Shown here one piece after another: positions 1 through 11,294 of a stretch of DNA of 64,000 bases (the stretch's first letter is position 1; every line of letters starts with the position of its first letter). Both the position numbers and the translations under genes were made by a program. The DNA is taken from NCBI GenBank assembly GCA_012184525.1, contig WOFQ01000022.1, forward strand, positions 372,001 through 436,000. The letters are read 5' to 3'. The stretch comes from Xenoacremonium recifei (Eukaryota; Ascomycota; Sordariomycetes; Hypocreales; Nectriaceae). Below the pieces are notes generated by a model. It was not told where the DNA came from, made no database searches, and saw only the letters and a program-made list of their open reading frames with translations.

Positions 1-2807
1 GGTGGTGATCGGTACGAAGCCGTGCAAGATGCGATTCTAGCAGCTGTTTAAGAGCTTCTTCCTTAGCGTGACCCAGTGGCCTTGAACCATAGGAGTTCTG
101 CACCTCGATATCAGCGCCCCTTTCAAGTAGCAGTTGTACAACAGCCCGATGACCCGAATGAACAGCGTGGATTAACGGCGTTGAACCATTGGAATCCCGC
201 ACCTCGATATCAGCGCCCCTGTCAAGCAGCAGCTGTACCACAGCTTCATGCCCTTTTCTAGCAGCGTAAATCAGCGGCGTCTGGTCTGATAGAGAATCTC
301 TATGGTCAATGTCGGCGCCCCTATCAAGCAGCAGCTGTACCACAGCTTTATGTCCCCTTTTAGCAGCGTAACTCAGCGGCGTCAGCTCCTGATTCGGATT
401 GATATCAGCACCCCTATCAAGCAGCAGCCGTACCACAGCTTCATGCCCTGCTTCAGCAGCGTGAAACAGTGGCGTCAGGAAGGAATGAGGGGAATGCCAA
501 GAGCCGATCTTAGCACCCCTGTCAAGCAACAGTCGTACCGCAGCTTCATGGCCTTTTTCAGCAGCGCGGACCAGCGGCGTGTCATAGGAGCGCGCCAGGT
601 CGATATCAGCACCTCTATCAAGCAGCAGCCGTATCACAGCTTCATGCCCTGCTTCAGCGGCCCATCCTAGCGGCGTCATCTCCTGGTCATCCGTCATCTC
701 GATTTTGGCGCCTCTATCAAGCAGTTGCTCTACAACAGCTACATGCCCTCTAATAGCAGCCCAAAATAGCGGCGTTCGGTATAATATATCCTTAGAATCA
801 GCATCGGCGCCCCTGTCGAGAAGTTGCTGTACAACAACCTTATGCCCTTTCGCAGCAGCCCATAACAGTGGCGTCATGCCTTTGACTTCTTCTGGCTTGA
901 TATTTCTGCTCTGCCCAAGCGAACAACGATTTAGGCGCTTGCTGGACTTACACGGATCCTTCACCTCGACGTTGGCGCCTTTATCAAGCAGATGCTGCAG
1001 AAATGCCTCATGTCCATTCGCAGCGGCCCATGATAGCGGTGCTTGACCGTACGACGCATACACCGTCTCAATGTCTATGGCTTCGATGAGGAAATCTTCC
1101 ATTAGCCTCAAGACTTCCTTGTTCGCTTCGCTCCAGGGCCCGTGATCTGGATTGTCGACGCTTTTAAATGCCGTCCCGTAAACCTTCACTGCCCTTTGAA
1201 GACGTTTTCCTGCGTCATCGTAATATTCCGCTGCATTCAGTAAAAGTCCCATGTTCCACAATCTGATAGCCTCATCCAGATCATTTTGGCAAACTGTCTT
1301 TGGGCGCATAGACCCCCGTGAACTGCTCAAGAAGTATTGATAGTCCTGTTCATATCGAGGTACGTCCCAGTCCCATACAAGTAGTAGATCATTTGGAAAT
1401 GTTGGAATCGAGGGCAAACTGTTTGGAAGAGGAACTGTAATCATTATAATAGCCGAGTAATCGTTGAATGGCCTGATAATTGTAGGCTTTGACGCTCCCT
1501 GTACGAGGCAGACGAGATCCCCTGCTTGTATGGGTTGCGCTGAGGCTTGAAAGGTCAAACGATGGCTCTGCCGCCCTGTCATGTAAGAACGGTGGAATGC
1601 ATTTTCCCAAGTAATGACCACGCTCTGCCGGTCATTCATAGCAAGGCTTGCTTCGACTGAGGAAACTTTGCCCAGAATGTGGCCATTTCCTCTTACTACT
1701 GCCACCTCCTTTTCGTCCCAAGTGTCCACGGAAACTTGGTCAGACAGAGAGAATGTGACAAGTCTCTGGAAGACTTCTTTCCATGAGACATCGTAATTGG
1801 CTGATAACCCTGCCGCAATGGGATCATCCGAGCTCATACCGAGCAAGGCATAGACTTTGTCACAAAGCTCTGTAGCTTTGCGGTTGTGGTACATATCCAC
1901 CAGCTCACTTAAAGGCCGGATATTTAGAGAAAACCTGCCCGCTCGGCTGGCTTGATATCTAGGGCGAAACCCCGCGCCCCTTATGAGATATATCGTTGAG
2001 CGGAGTAAACTCTGCAGCTCCGGGTAGGTATCAAAGGACAGCTTCAATGCGTTTAGACCTGAGCAAAACGCATATCCATCGAGTTCCATAAGACCACATC
2101 TGACTAGAATTTGTCGAGCTGCGGCAACCTCTTGGAGGACCTGAATCGGCTATATTAACAACACTGGCCCATATTATTGCTGGCCTGCCACTCACCCAGA
2201 TGCGTTGAAACCATGGCCGCTTAAGTAAACTAACCATTGCTTGCTGGCTCGCGTCGTCGATTTCAGAATCCCTTTCATCGCTTGCGGAATCATCGCTCGC
2301 GGAATCATCGTTCGCGGAATCTTCATCTCCAGAATTCGGTTTTTTGATTTCTACATTCGCATATTCCTCCTCGGCAGCCTCTTGTATTACTTTGAGCGCT
2401 TGGTCGCTATCGGCTGCTGCCTCTCCAAGCCAAACAATGACGCGACTTGCTTTGGAATAGATCTTCGCCATGGCCTGAACCTGATGTCCTTTTTCGTTAT
2501 TGTCTTCTTGGTTGATGCAAATGGCGTCTATCCATATAATACGTTCCATGAAGCGATCTCGAAGATGTGACAGCGCCGCATGAAGATTTTCTCTGACGAG
2601 TACCTCATAGTTGTTGATGTAGATATGGTGTTGGCTGTTCTCAGGTCCCCAGACGTACGATAAAGCCTCATAGGGGTGGGTGCTTTCAGAGTCCAGTAGA
2701 GCACAGGTAAAGAGTTGACACCTTATTTCTGGATCCTCGTCTGAATATGGCAGAAGCCGAAGTAATCGCACACTGCCCTTCGGTAAAGGCTCGTTGTATA
2801 CAACCAT
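1..2807 (-). CDS. HET-domain / ankyrin-repeat protein, 3' end beyond the window
   Basis: Heterokaryon-incompatibility type protein. Exon 1 is 2807-2196 and exon 2 is 2140-1, still open at the left edge; the intron 2195-2141 (GTGAGT...CAG) restores the HET motif 'RIWVLQEVA'. At least 917 residues are visible. The HET domain starts near residue 45 ('YEALSYVWG', 'IWIDAICINQ'). It is interrupted by an acidic Ser/Asp stretch made of 15-bp repeats. The C-terminal part holds about ten ankyrin repeats of roughly 33 residues ('TPL..AA..GH.AVV.LLLDRGAD'), several nearly identical at DNA level. No NACHT or NB-ARC domain is seen between HET and ankyrins. HET proteins trigger cell death after non-self fusion in fungi; ankyrin arrays often act as variable recognition surfaces. 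The family call is firm; a role in this organism is inference. Confidence 0.9.
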
Positions 2808-3669
2808 GGCGGAATATGGATCGGCTAGGCGAGGCGACTGGCATCCTCGGGAGGTATGAAAATAATTCTTGAGAGGAGAGAAAAGTGTTCCCTCAGCTGA
2901 ATGTCAAATTGATGCCTAATCTTTTGGAGGCGGAGCAGCATTGACCTAGCTTAAAAGGGCAATTGTAAATTCAGCTGCATTGCCACGTCGGAGACATTCT
3001 GATTGGATAAAGAAAACACACATGCGCTTCAGTCTTTTCTGGATTCTCTTTAGGGTTATGAATTATAATTATTATTGTCATTTGAAATGCCACTGTCGCT
3101 TATCTCGCTTGCAGCATCATATTTATTATGATGGTCAGAAGACATCGTAGTGGCTGCATATACAACAGAGCCGCTGCCTCAGACATTATAGGCAATTGCG
3201 AAATATAAGAGGTCTTCTGGTGGTTCTTCTGGCTGCTTTAAAGGAGTGTGCCGTCCTCAGAATTCGTTGCAGACTTAACCGACTTAAAACCACGACGGTC
3301 CTAATTTCAAGATGACTCCCGCTATTCAGCATACTTTTCAGACTGTTCAAAAAACCTGAGAAGTTGCGCTGTGATAGAGTCGCTTGAGGTATAAACGTCG
3401 AAATGGACCCTCCACCTCCTGAGGGTTAGATCTAGATATAGCACGTCACCACTCAGCCTGCAAACCTAATGGCCAACCGAACCAACTCCATGTGGCTTTT
3501 CGGCCAGATATATAACATGGGTTAGGTATCTTAGATGTCGAAGTGTTGCCCTCGAAACCTTGTTCTGGAGCTGATCAAGTACATCTTTTCAAGAGTCGTT
3601 TACCTGAAGCCTGGGTCTTGCATCGATTCTGGTAGGCTAGTTAATTGCGTTTCTGCAGCTTATTCACAA
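2808..3669. other. Intergenic, divergent promoters of HET gene and alkaline phosphatase
   Basis: About 860 bp without a supportable gene. It is AT-rich around 3050-3150. I see no repeat or RNA gene. An in-frame upstream ATG at 3535 could extend the phosphatase, but it would bury the signal peptide. Confidence 0.5.
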
Positions 3670-5280
3670 ATGATGAGAGTCATTTTTCTCATGTTTGCTA
3701 TGCTGGCCAAGAGCGTGGTATCCGAAGATGCACCAACCAAAAGTTTCATCTTTGTTATCCCTGATGGTTACAGTGTGGCATCACAAGTGCTGGCTCGAGA
3801 CTACTACAGCTTGAAGGACAATGTGACACAGGCGAGGAGGCCAAGCTCGGCGGTGCATGGCGTTGACTCCATGGTGAGGCCTGATTCTTTTGACTGGTGT
3901 ACTATGATTGATTGATCTCTAGGTCATTGGAACGGTTCGCACTCAGTCCGCCGATAATCTCATCACAGATTCCGCAGCAGCGGCAACGGCACTTGCTTGT
4001 GGTGTCAAGACGCAGAATGGGGGTAGGATTCACTGACTCGTTTACTGAAACTTTGACTGATTGGTATAGTCATTGGTGTCAAAGATGGAAAGCCAGTAGC
4101 ATCTATCCTCGAGGCTGCCCATCTCGCTGGTCTGAAAACCGGACTCGTTGTCACGTCCCGAATGTCACATGCCACTCCAGCAGGCTACTCAGCCCACGTC
4201 CACAGTCGAAAGCAGGAAGATATAATTGCTGCTCAGCAGATTGGTTTCAGTCATCCCTTTGGACCTTTCGTCGATGTTTTAATGGGTGGCGGAAGACGAC
4301 ACTTTCTCCCCAAAGGCTCTCATGGCAAACGAGAAGATGGCCAGAATTTGACCAAATGGGCAGAGGATCAGGGCTACACTTACGTTAAAAGTAGACGAGA
4401 CCTTGAGACCTCTGTGACAGACGGGAAGATCCCATTGCCCTTTCTAGGTCTGTTCACTAAGAGCCATATGCCTTATGAAATCGACCGCGATCCTGAGGAG
4501 ACTCCATCACTACTCGAAATGACGAAGTTCGCAGCAACAACTCTTGACCATGCTACAAAGACGAGATCTATGGGGTATTTTCTGATGGTCGAGGCTTCCC
4601 GCATTGATCATGCGGCGCACTTAAATGATGCAGCAGCTCATTTACATGATACGTTGATGTACAACGAGGTTATGGTGTGGCTCAGGGATTTCGTCTCAAA
4701 GCACCCGGACACACAGCTCCTCTCTGCTGCAGACCATGAATGCGGAGGGCTAACACTCAAAGACGGCTATAACCCTAAAGTCCTGGCAGATGCGAAGCAC
4801 TCTATTGAGTATATCGCCAAAAAGTTCAAGAGATACGGTGGAGTACTTGGCGGCCTGGACTATCTCAAGAACACGCTGCTGCCTATGGTTGGACTCAAGT
4901 CTGCGTCAGGCCGTGAGGTGCACTCTGTTCTTACTGCTGGGGGTGCAAAGGCCGATAAGGTCGCTATTGGCAAACTTCTCGCCAAGGAGGCAGGATTACA
5001 CTGGTCGACTGACGGACATACCGCAGGCGACGTTTTGCTTCATGGGTTCGCGAACGAGAAGGCACTGGGAGAGATGAAGCGGCAATTGGGCAAGAGTAAT
5101 GATAACACGGAGCTGCCAAAGTACATTGCAAAAGTTCTGGGGCTCAATATGACGGAGGCTACAAAGGTGCTTCGGGAAGGCGGTGTGAAAATGCCAATGA
5201 GGAGACACAAGTCGGTCTCTTTGAAGAGGCTCTCGAGGATACTGAACGATGTTTTTGGGAGGCAGAGATATGTGCATTGA
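3670..5280 (+). CDS. Alkaline phosphatase, probably secreted or vacuolar
   Basis: Phosphate-monoester hydrolase of the classical alkaline phosphatase family. Exons 3670-3873, 3923-4022 and 4070-5280, with introns ending in TAG. The start at 3670 puts a hydrophobic signal/anchor segment at the N-terminus; an in-frame ATG at 3535 is the alternative. Visible active-site elements are the metal-binding 'IPDG', the nucleophilic serine in 'TDSAAAATA', 'RMSHATPA', the metal ligands in 'EASRIDHAAH', 'AADHECGG' and the last histidine in 'TDGHTAG'. All expected ligands are present, so the enzyme looks functional. The third element reads EASRIDH where EGSRIDH is usual. About 504 residues, normal for the family. 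It likely scavenges phosphate; no PHO-type binding site was identified. Confidence 0.93.
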
Positions 5281-6529
5281 TGCCTTTGAGTCAACATTGT
5301 TGGTGTGATTTAGTGTTAGGTCTTGGTGGCATAATAAACATGCACTTTCTCCGTTACCCAATGCGGAAACCCGTGATATTTGTGGAAGTAGCAGATTCAA
5401 TTTGGGTGAAACCGATGCCTGACTGTTAGTCATTCATGGATCACATGGAAGCTTCATCATTCCCTTGCCCCGACGGCATCTAGAAGAACCTTGAGCATTC
5501 AATTGGCATCCAGGATCCAGAAGTCCGGGTCTCGCATGAAGGGGATGGCATCTACCGAGTCATTCGCAACACCCTCTCGCTTCTGATGGCGAGCTCTAGT
5601 AAGCTCTAGCAAGCTCTAGCTTTTTGATCGCTCCCGCAAACACGTGCTTGATCGTCGTATCTAGATGGATGGGAGGCGTGATTGGGAGGGATCGACACTG
5701 TCACTTGTGACATCGTGGCTGCTTCTGGAAGGTGATCTGGCGGCAGGTTAGCTTTCAGCTTGAAAGTGGATGAGACATGCAGCAAAATCAGGCGAGTATT
5801 TATCATGGGTGCGTACATCCCAATGTCAATCATTGATGTACGATATCGATGAAAATTCAGCCGTGAATGGAGGCAAGTTTCTCAGGCAGATATCTATCTT
5901 TGCTGGAATGTGTGCATCCTCACAACTCCCCGGTCCCCTGACAAGCAACGTCATGCTGCATGAACGAACCGCTCCAGGCGTTCCTTCCCCTCTTCTCGGC
6001 GCTGCTCAGCCGCCGCCACAGCGTGCCAGAGCCCTAAACGTTCTAGACCACCGGCTCTTTCAGCGCCTATCGATGCGGCAGAGCACTATTTAGCGTCCGA
6101 GGGCCCTGTAGCCACTCTGCAGCAGCCCTGCAAGACACTATAGCGCCTTGGCCCGTCCCAATAGAACGGATGGAAGGTGCATTAGTGAGCTCCGGGAGCT
6201 CCTGCAGAAAGCTTAAGCGAATCCAGCAAGGGTTACCTGTCGAACACGTTATTGCCTGATCCTGATGACGCGCAGCTGCCAGAGCCAAGGCCACAACTTG
6301 AACCTTGATTCTTCACGAATAATTGAGCTCCCGCAAAGGCTCAGATGAGGCGCGCCACCAAAGCATGCACATTCTTGCGAGCTAGACCCGACGGGAGCAC
6401 GAATTGGACGTGTTTGAGACCCGTCACTAGCTATCCCTTTGCGCTGGACGCCGCGGCGCGCTCCCTGTTCGACGACAAAGGACGAAGACGAAGACGAAGA
6501 CGACGACCTCTCACCAACTATCACGGACC
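5281..6529. other. Intergenic, upstream region of the Zn2Cys6 regulator
   Basis: About 1.25 kb. It contains three near-perfect copies of a 10-bp unit reading AGCTCTAGYA at about 5590-5620 and, just before the regulator, a short purine-rich GAAGAC repeat (about 6479-6506). Several overlapping open frames exist, but none has a recognisable domain or a splice pattern, and I do not call them. Confidence 0.5.
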
Positions 6530-8638
6530 ATGGAGATCATTACGCCTCAGGACTACCATTCGCACGCGCGGAAGCGCCAAAGACGCAGCCAGCGCCCGTG
6601 CGATGCCTGTCGGAAGCGCAAGACGCGCTGTGTCACCAAGGATGGCGATGGTGATTGCGTGCACTGTCAGTTGCGGTCAACAGCCTGTACCTTTCAACAC
6701 GACCCGCCTGAGCGACCGTCTCTGCCCGGCGGCGGCATCATCAGCAGCAGCGGCGAGGATGGCCAGCCAGAGGATGCGCCACCGGTGCTCAAGGAATCGG
6801 CGAGCGACCTCCGCACTTTTGTCTCCGAGACGCAGTCGGTGCACTCGCTCCAAAGCCCGGCCGACACGCGGGCCAGCCAGGACAGCGGCCGGAAACCCGT
6901 GATGCCCATCGCCGGAGCCCCAACGTCAGTGCCCGTGCTGGAGCCGCTCGAGGCCGGTGACCGGTCCATGGGGGCTTCGCCTACGCGCTTCGCCGAATTG
7001 TATGGACTGGGCAGCGACATGGAGCCTATCCTGATGCGCCATCGACCCTACGATGCCGCTACGCATGAGTTCAGTCTTGAGACCCATGCCATCCGACGCG
7101 TGTTGGACAAGGACTTCGGCCAGGAGTATCCCCTCACGTTTCATATGGCAGCCGACGAAAAGGCCGTCGAGGGCGACCCGACTCACTCGCACGTGGATGC
7201 CATTGAGGCGTGCGTGCGCCCTCACGGACCGAGTCTCGTCGAGCTGTTCTGGCGCCATGTCCAACCTTGCTACCCAATCCTATCCAAGGACCACTTTATC
7301 CTGGCCTACAATCAGTCGTACCGCAACATCCCGGCGGCGCTGCTTGGGGCCGTATATCTGTCGTCGATACGCTGGTGGACGTACGATCCGGAGCTATCAA
7401 TTCGCAATCCACCAGATGGGACTCTGCTTCGCAAACTGCTGCGTACAGCATTGCCATCTTCATATCACCGGCCGAAGTTGTACTCGATCCAGGCCGCTCT
7501 GCTCCTGCTCCAGTGTCAGCCGGAAGATCCGCTGAATCCCGATCACACGTTCCAATGGGGATTGACCTGCCAAGCCCTGGCAATTGGGCAATGCCTTGGT
7601 CTGCACCTGGACGCGAGCAACTGGTCTATCCCGCAATGGGAGCGCAACGTGCGGAAGCGCCTGAGTTGGGCGCTGTTCATGCAGGACCGTTGGACGGCAT
7701 TGGCATACGGAAGACCAGTTCATATCCACGATGACGACTGGACGGTTCAGGAGTTGACACATGCCGACTTTTCCGACTACGATACTCCAGCGTCGTCCAT
7801 TGACGAGGAGCGGCGGTCGATCTCGACCACGGGAAAAGCACAATACATGCACATGGTCCAGCTGACAACACATTTTCTCTCCAACATATACTCTAACTTC
7901 TACACCGCACGCGGGTGTCAGGAGCAGGACACGGTGATCCTCTGGCAGCGAAGCCAGCATCTTATCAGTTCGATGCAGACCTGGTACGCCTCGATACCCC
8001 CGATGCTTCATATGAACATCATATACCAACGCAAACTCTGCTTCCACGGCTACCTGCACTTATCCTACTACGGGACGATGATCACGCTCTTGCGTCGACT
8101 TGTTCGTTCGACAGCTATGCCTCCGCGATGTATGGATGACAGCGTGGTCAGCGAGATCCGCCAGCTCTCGCTTCAAATAGCACAGAGCGCTATGAACCTC
8201 GTGCTATCGCTACGGCCAGACCACCTGGAGGCATTCTGGTACTTTACGTCTCCGTATCTCTTCTCACTTATCGGCTCATTTCTCACGCTTCTGCTTGTCA
8301 CCTCGCTGTCGACGGGAGAGCGCAACTTCTGGCAGGAGATGCTCAACTCGTATCTCTGGACTCTGCGCACGATGAGCAAGAGCCACGAGCCTATGCAGTA
8401 TGCTGTCAATCGTCTCGAGGGTGCCATCCTACGCGGTCTGGAGCATGCTCTGGCTGTCAACCTCAACGAGCCAATGGACGACAAGGTCAGCCCCTTGATG
8501 GCCAACTACGTTTCAGACGTCTACGAGTACACCGATTTCGGGGACTGGGACCTGGCCAACTATGACAGTGGCGCATTCGACCTGCTCAGTGCCATGGCCC
8601 TCCAGTCAGAGATAATGCCTCAGAACAATTTGGGCTGA
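6530..8638 (+). CDS. Zn(II)2Cys6 transcription factor beside GH32 and sugar transporter genes
   Basis: Intronless 702-residue nuclear regulator. The zinc cluster lies at about residues 24-54: C-x2-C-x6-C ('CDACRKRKTRC'), then a longer-than-usual eight-residue linker, then C-x2-C-x6-C. A basic stretch 'RKRQRRSQR' precedes it. A low-complexity region runs to about residue 150. The middle part (about 230-560) matches the fungal-specific transcription factor domain ('FWRHVQPCYPIL', 'GLHLDASNWSIPQWE..VRKRLSW', 'GRPVHI'). It faces the GH32 gene tail to tail, with only 78 bp between stop codons, and a sugar transporter follows. That suggests a pathway-specific activator of sucrose/fructan use, which is inference. 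The zinc-cluster spelling also resembles general amide/nitrogen regulators of the Dal81/TamA kind, so a broader role cannot be excluded. Confidence 0.9.
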   Translation: MEIITPQDYHSHARKRQRRSQRPCDACRKRKTRCVTKDGDGDCVHCQLRSTACTFQHDPPERPSLPGGGIISSSGEDGQPEDAPPVLKESASDLRTFVSETQSVHSLQSPADTRASQDSGRKPVMPIAGAPTSVPVLEPLEAGDRSMGASPTRFAELYGLGSDMEPILMRHRPYDAATHEFSLETHAIRRVLDKDFGQEYPLTFHMAADEKAVEGDPTHSHVDAIEACVRPHGPSLVELFWRHVQPCYPILSKDHFILAYNQSYRNIPAALLGAVYLSSIRWWTYDPELSIRNPPDGTLLRKLLRTALPSSYHRPKLYSIQAALLLLQCQPEDPLNPDHTFQWGLTCQALAIGQCLGLHLDASNWSIPQWERNVRKRLSWALFMQDRWTALAYGRPVHIHDDDWTVQELTHADFSDYDTPASSIDEERRSISTTGKAQYMHMVQLTTHFLSNIYSNFYTARGCQEQDTVILWQRSQHLISSMQTWYASIPPMLHMNIIYQRKLCFHGYLHLSYYGTMITLLRRLVRSTAMPPRCMDDSVVSEIRQLSLQIAQSAMNLVLSLRPDHLEAFWYFTSPYLFSLIGSFLTLLLVTSLSTGERNFWQEMLNSYLWTLRTMSKSHEPMQYAVNRLEGAILRGLEHALAVNLNEPMDDKVSPLMANYVSDVYEYTDFGDWDLANYDSGAFDLLSAMALQSEIMPQNNLG

Positions 8639-8716
8639 TCTATTACCAATGAACAATAGTCATTTCATTACTCTATCACTTCTATGGCATACGAGAGTCT
8701 ATTCCCGTGTTCAGGG

Positions 8717-10285
8717 CTACTGGTTGCCTGCGCCAAATGTCCTCACCAGGATGTCCTTGATATCTACAACGCCGTCCTCCACGAACCAACCGAGTCGTCG
8801 GATACTATCCGCAACGTTGGGGGGTGGCATGGGTAATCTAAAACTCAATGATCTTCCTCCGCAGAATACCTCTACCACTTGATCTCTCAAGAAGAGGAGC
8901 ACGCCGTCTTCGAGACTGACGTTTTCATGCTTTATGAGCTCCGGTCCATCCACGGGCCGCGGGAGATGCAGTTTATATTGATCCGCCCAAAAGTCGTCCA
9001 GCGACGGGAAGTCTGTGACCAGCGCCACGGAGAATCGACCATGGCCAGAGGGTGTGAACTGCAACCTGTGCCCCTTGTCCGTCTTGTCGGTCTGGAGCAT
9101 CAGGCCAAAGCTATGAGCGTCGCACACTGTGACTTTGAAGCTGACAGCAATGTCAGACTTTATTTCTGAGGGCTCAAGTTCAGGGAAATTCGTGGCTGTT
9201 GCACCAACAGAGCAGAGATATAGGCTTGGCGCAATGGAGCTCTTGTGGAAAGGTCTTGAAGAAGTTGCGATACTTCGCTGGAACTCTTCTGCGACGGCAA
9301 TCTTCAAGTAGCCATTGCTATCGGCCGAGATCTCCCTTGGGACACCCAAGTCTCCGCCCCAAAGCCACTTGCCCTCGTCGTCCACATAGTCGCCGACCCA
9401 ACCAAAGTATATCCTCTTGGAGGAGTCACCGGCCTTTGGACAGGACTTGGCCGCATACCATCGTCGTCCATCTAGTCTCCCGTGCGATCCATCACGAGGT
9501 ATCCGAAAGGGTCCCCGTGGAGAATCAGCGACGCGATATACCGTACCGGCGTTTGGCGCGTGGAAACGCGAATAAACAAGGTACCACTTGCCATTGGGCA
9601 ATGAGAACAGTTCGGGGCACTCGGGGCAGAGCATGTCGTTGGGAGAGTAGAGTGGCTCAGTGGCGATGGTCCAGTCGTCGAGATTGGAAGATGTCAAGAG
9701 GGCCACGCAGCCACGACTCCAGTACGGTCCCTTGGCTAGACGTGTTGCGACGAGCATCCAATACGTCTTCTCTTGCTCGTTGTAGAAGACATAGGGGTCT
9801 CGGAAGTCGATATCTTCAAAGGGAGACGAACCATCGCTCACAATGTTGATCATGTGACCTGGTTGCTCGAATCGTGTGCCATGGCGATCCTTGGACTCTG
9901 TCCGCAAGATGACTTGTTTGCCGTTCAGAGAGAGGTTGTATCCCGTGTAGAAGATGTTCATACGGCCGTCCGGACCAAGCACCGCAGCCCCCGTCCATAC
10001 GCCATCCGCATCGGGGTCTTCTTTGTGCTTTCCCGGTGTCAACACGCTTTCGACATCCCGCTCCCAGTCCATGAGGTTCGTGCTGCGGATGCGTGACCAC
10101 GTCGACCGCAGCCGTTCTGGATGATGGCGCGTTGATGGCGGAGTTGTCAAGTGAAAGACGTGATAGGTGTTGTCGACGAGGATGGGTATAGCGTCGGCGG
10201 CGGCCTGCGAAGACGAGGGCCTGCTGTAGGAGATGGCCTCGGGGGGAGGCGTAGGGACGGGGTTTATGGAGCCCATGGCAGGCAA
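8717..10285 (-). CDS. GH32 family glycosidase (beta-fructosidase-like), no signal peptide
   Basis: Single exon, 522 residues. Glycoside hydrolase family 32 enzymes cleave sucrose, inulin or levan. Visible family elements are 'DGVWTGAAV' (about 94-102), 'FRDPYVF' with the stabilising Asp at 163, and 'CPECPELF' with the acid/base Glu at 222. A beta-sandwich C-terminal module follows ('YLKIAVAEEFQRS' onward). The usual N-terminal WMNDPNG box is replaced by 'ADAIPILVDNTYHVFHL'; Asp31 is the likely nucleophile, as in GH32 relatives with a D-x-x-P-F/I variant. No secretion signal is seen, so it should act inside the cell on an imported di- or oligosaccharide. The promoter is shared with a sugar transporter at 11295. 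Specificity cannot be read from sequence. Confidence 0.87.
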   Translation of the reverse strand: MPAMGSINPVPTPPPEAISYSRPSSSQAAADAIPILVDNTYHVFHLTTPPSTRHHPERLRSTWSRIRSTNLMDWERDVESVLTPGKHKEDPDADGVWTGAAVLGPDGRMNIFYTGYNLSLNGKQVILRTESKDRHGTRFEQPGHMINIVSDGSSPFEDIDFRDPYVFYNEQEKTYWMLVATRLAKGPYWSRGCVALLTSSNLDDWTIATEPLYSPNDMLCPECPELFSLPNGKWYLVYSRFHAPNAGTVYRVADSPRGPFRIPRDGSHGRLDGRRWYAAKSCPKAGDSSKRIYFGWVGDYVDDEGKWLWGGDLGVPREISADSNGYLKIAVAEEFQRSIATSSRPFHKSSIAPSLYLCSVGATATNFPELEPSEIKSDIAVSFKVTVCDAHSFGLMLQTDKTDKGHRLQFTPSGHGRFSVALVTDFPSLDDFWADQYKLHLPRPVDGPELIKHENVSLEDGVLLFLRDQVVEVFCGGRSLSFRLPMPPPNVADSIRRLGWFVEDGVVDIKDILVRTFGAGNQ

Positions 10286-11294
10286 TTGGGCTTTGGACGG
10301 TATAGTGTTATGATGGAGAGTGTGAGAAGAGGAGCGTCGGGGGGTTGGAACGCGTGTAAGTCGTCAACAAGGCGCGTCTCATGACGGGGGGGCCTCGACA
10401 GTCTGATATGTCTCGCTTCTGGGCAGGCAAAGGTCTTTCGACAAACGGCAACACAACTCCCGCACCATGGACATAGTCGCCCCCTCGCAATTGCTTCCAC
10501 AAAGGAAAGAGGTTCATACCGACCCCCGTCTCTCGATGCCGTCACACCGGCAGCCCCCGCGGCATGGCCCAGAACGTCCATCGTGCGATTCTCTCCCCGC
10601 GGGCCGACGGCATCTCACGTGTGAAATTTTAGAGAAGTCATGAGGCTCGTGAAGTTCGCCGACGGCATTCCGGAAGCGGGATGGTGAGGTTGAGATTGGT
10701 ATGGGGATTTTATCGATGGTGTTGAGGGATTGATGCCTCTTTGGGTAATGCGGCTACTTAGACTCATGCTGTGAATCTTGTATCGTCCCGCTGGCACTGT
10801 ATCATTGAGACTGTATGTATTCGTAAAATCGAGTAGTAAGTGGTTGGCGAGTCAGTGCTATCTCTAACAATCGGACGCAGATCAAACACCGAAGAGTGGC
10901 ATGAGAATGCAGAGCCTCACAAACCCCCCAACAAAACAGCCAACGCACAGCATCTACTTCAGACACAATAAATCCGAGATAAATACCAGCAAATCCGCCC
11001 CATTAAAGGATAGCATCCTTGCCGAAACGAGCCAAGTTCCCTGACTCTCTAGTCGCAACTTTGTGGCCCCCCCTCACGCAAGCGGGCCTCTCCACCAATT
11101 CCTGGGGTGAGAAGCCAAATTTCAGTTCCAACGATTCGGGTTCTGGCGTTGTTTTTCCCCAAGTCTGGGGGTGGAAACCTGACGTGGGTGGTGAGGACGA
11201 AGCGAGAGTGTGATATAAAGCCGGCCGCCCTTCCGCCTGGACGAGGGGGCATCACAGAGTAAGACACAGAGATATACACAGAGAGATACAGAAA
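10286..11294. promoter_or_regulatory. Divergent GH32 / sugar-transporter promoter with CreA-type sites and TATA box
   Basis: About 1 kb between two start codons. On the transporter side there is TATAAA at 11214-11219, about 75 bp before its ATG. Two CTGGGG hexamers at 11102-11107 and 11165-11170 fit the CreA/Cre1 consensus SYGGRG. These would place the pair under glucose repression, as is known for fungal sugar genes. The sites are short, so this is only suggestive. No other gene is seen here. Confidence 0.45.

Noticed and set aside
6345..6902. 185-codon Arg-rich frame overlapping the first regulator
   Set aside because: Out-of-frame shadow of the regulator's GC-rich 5' part.
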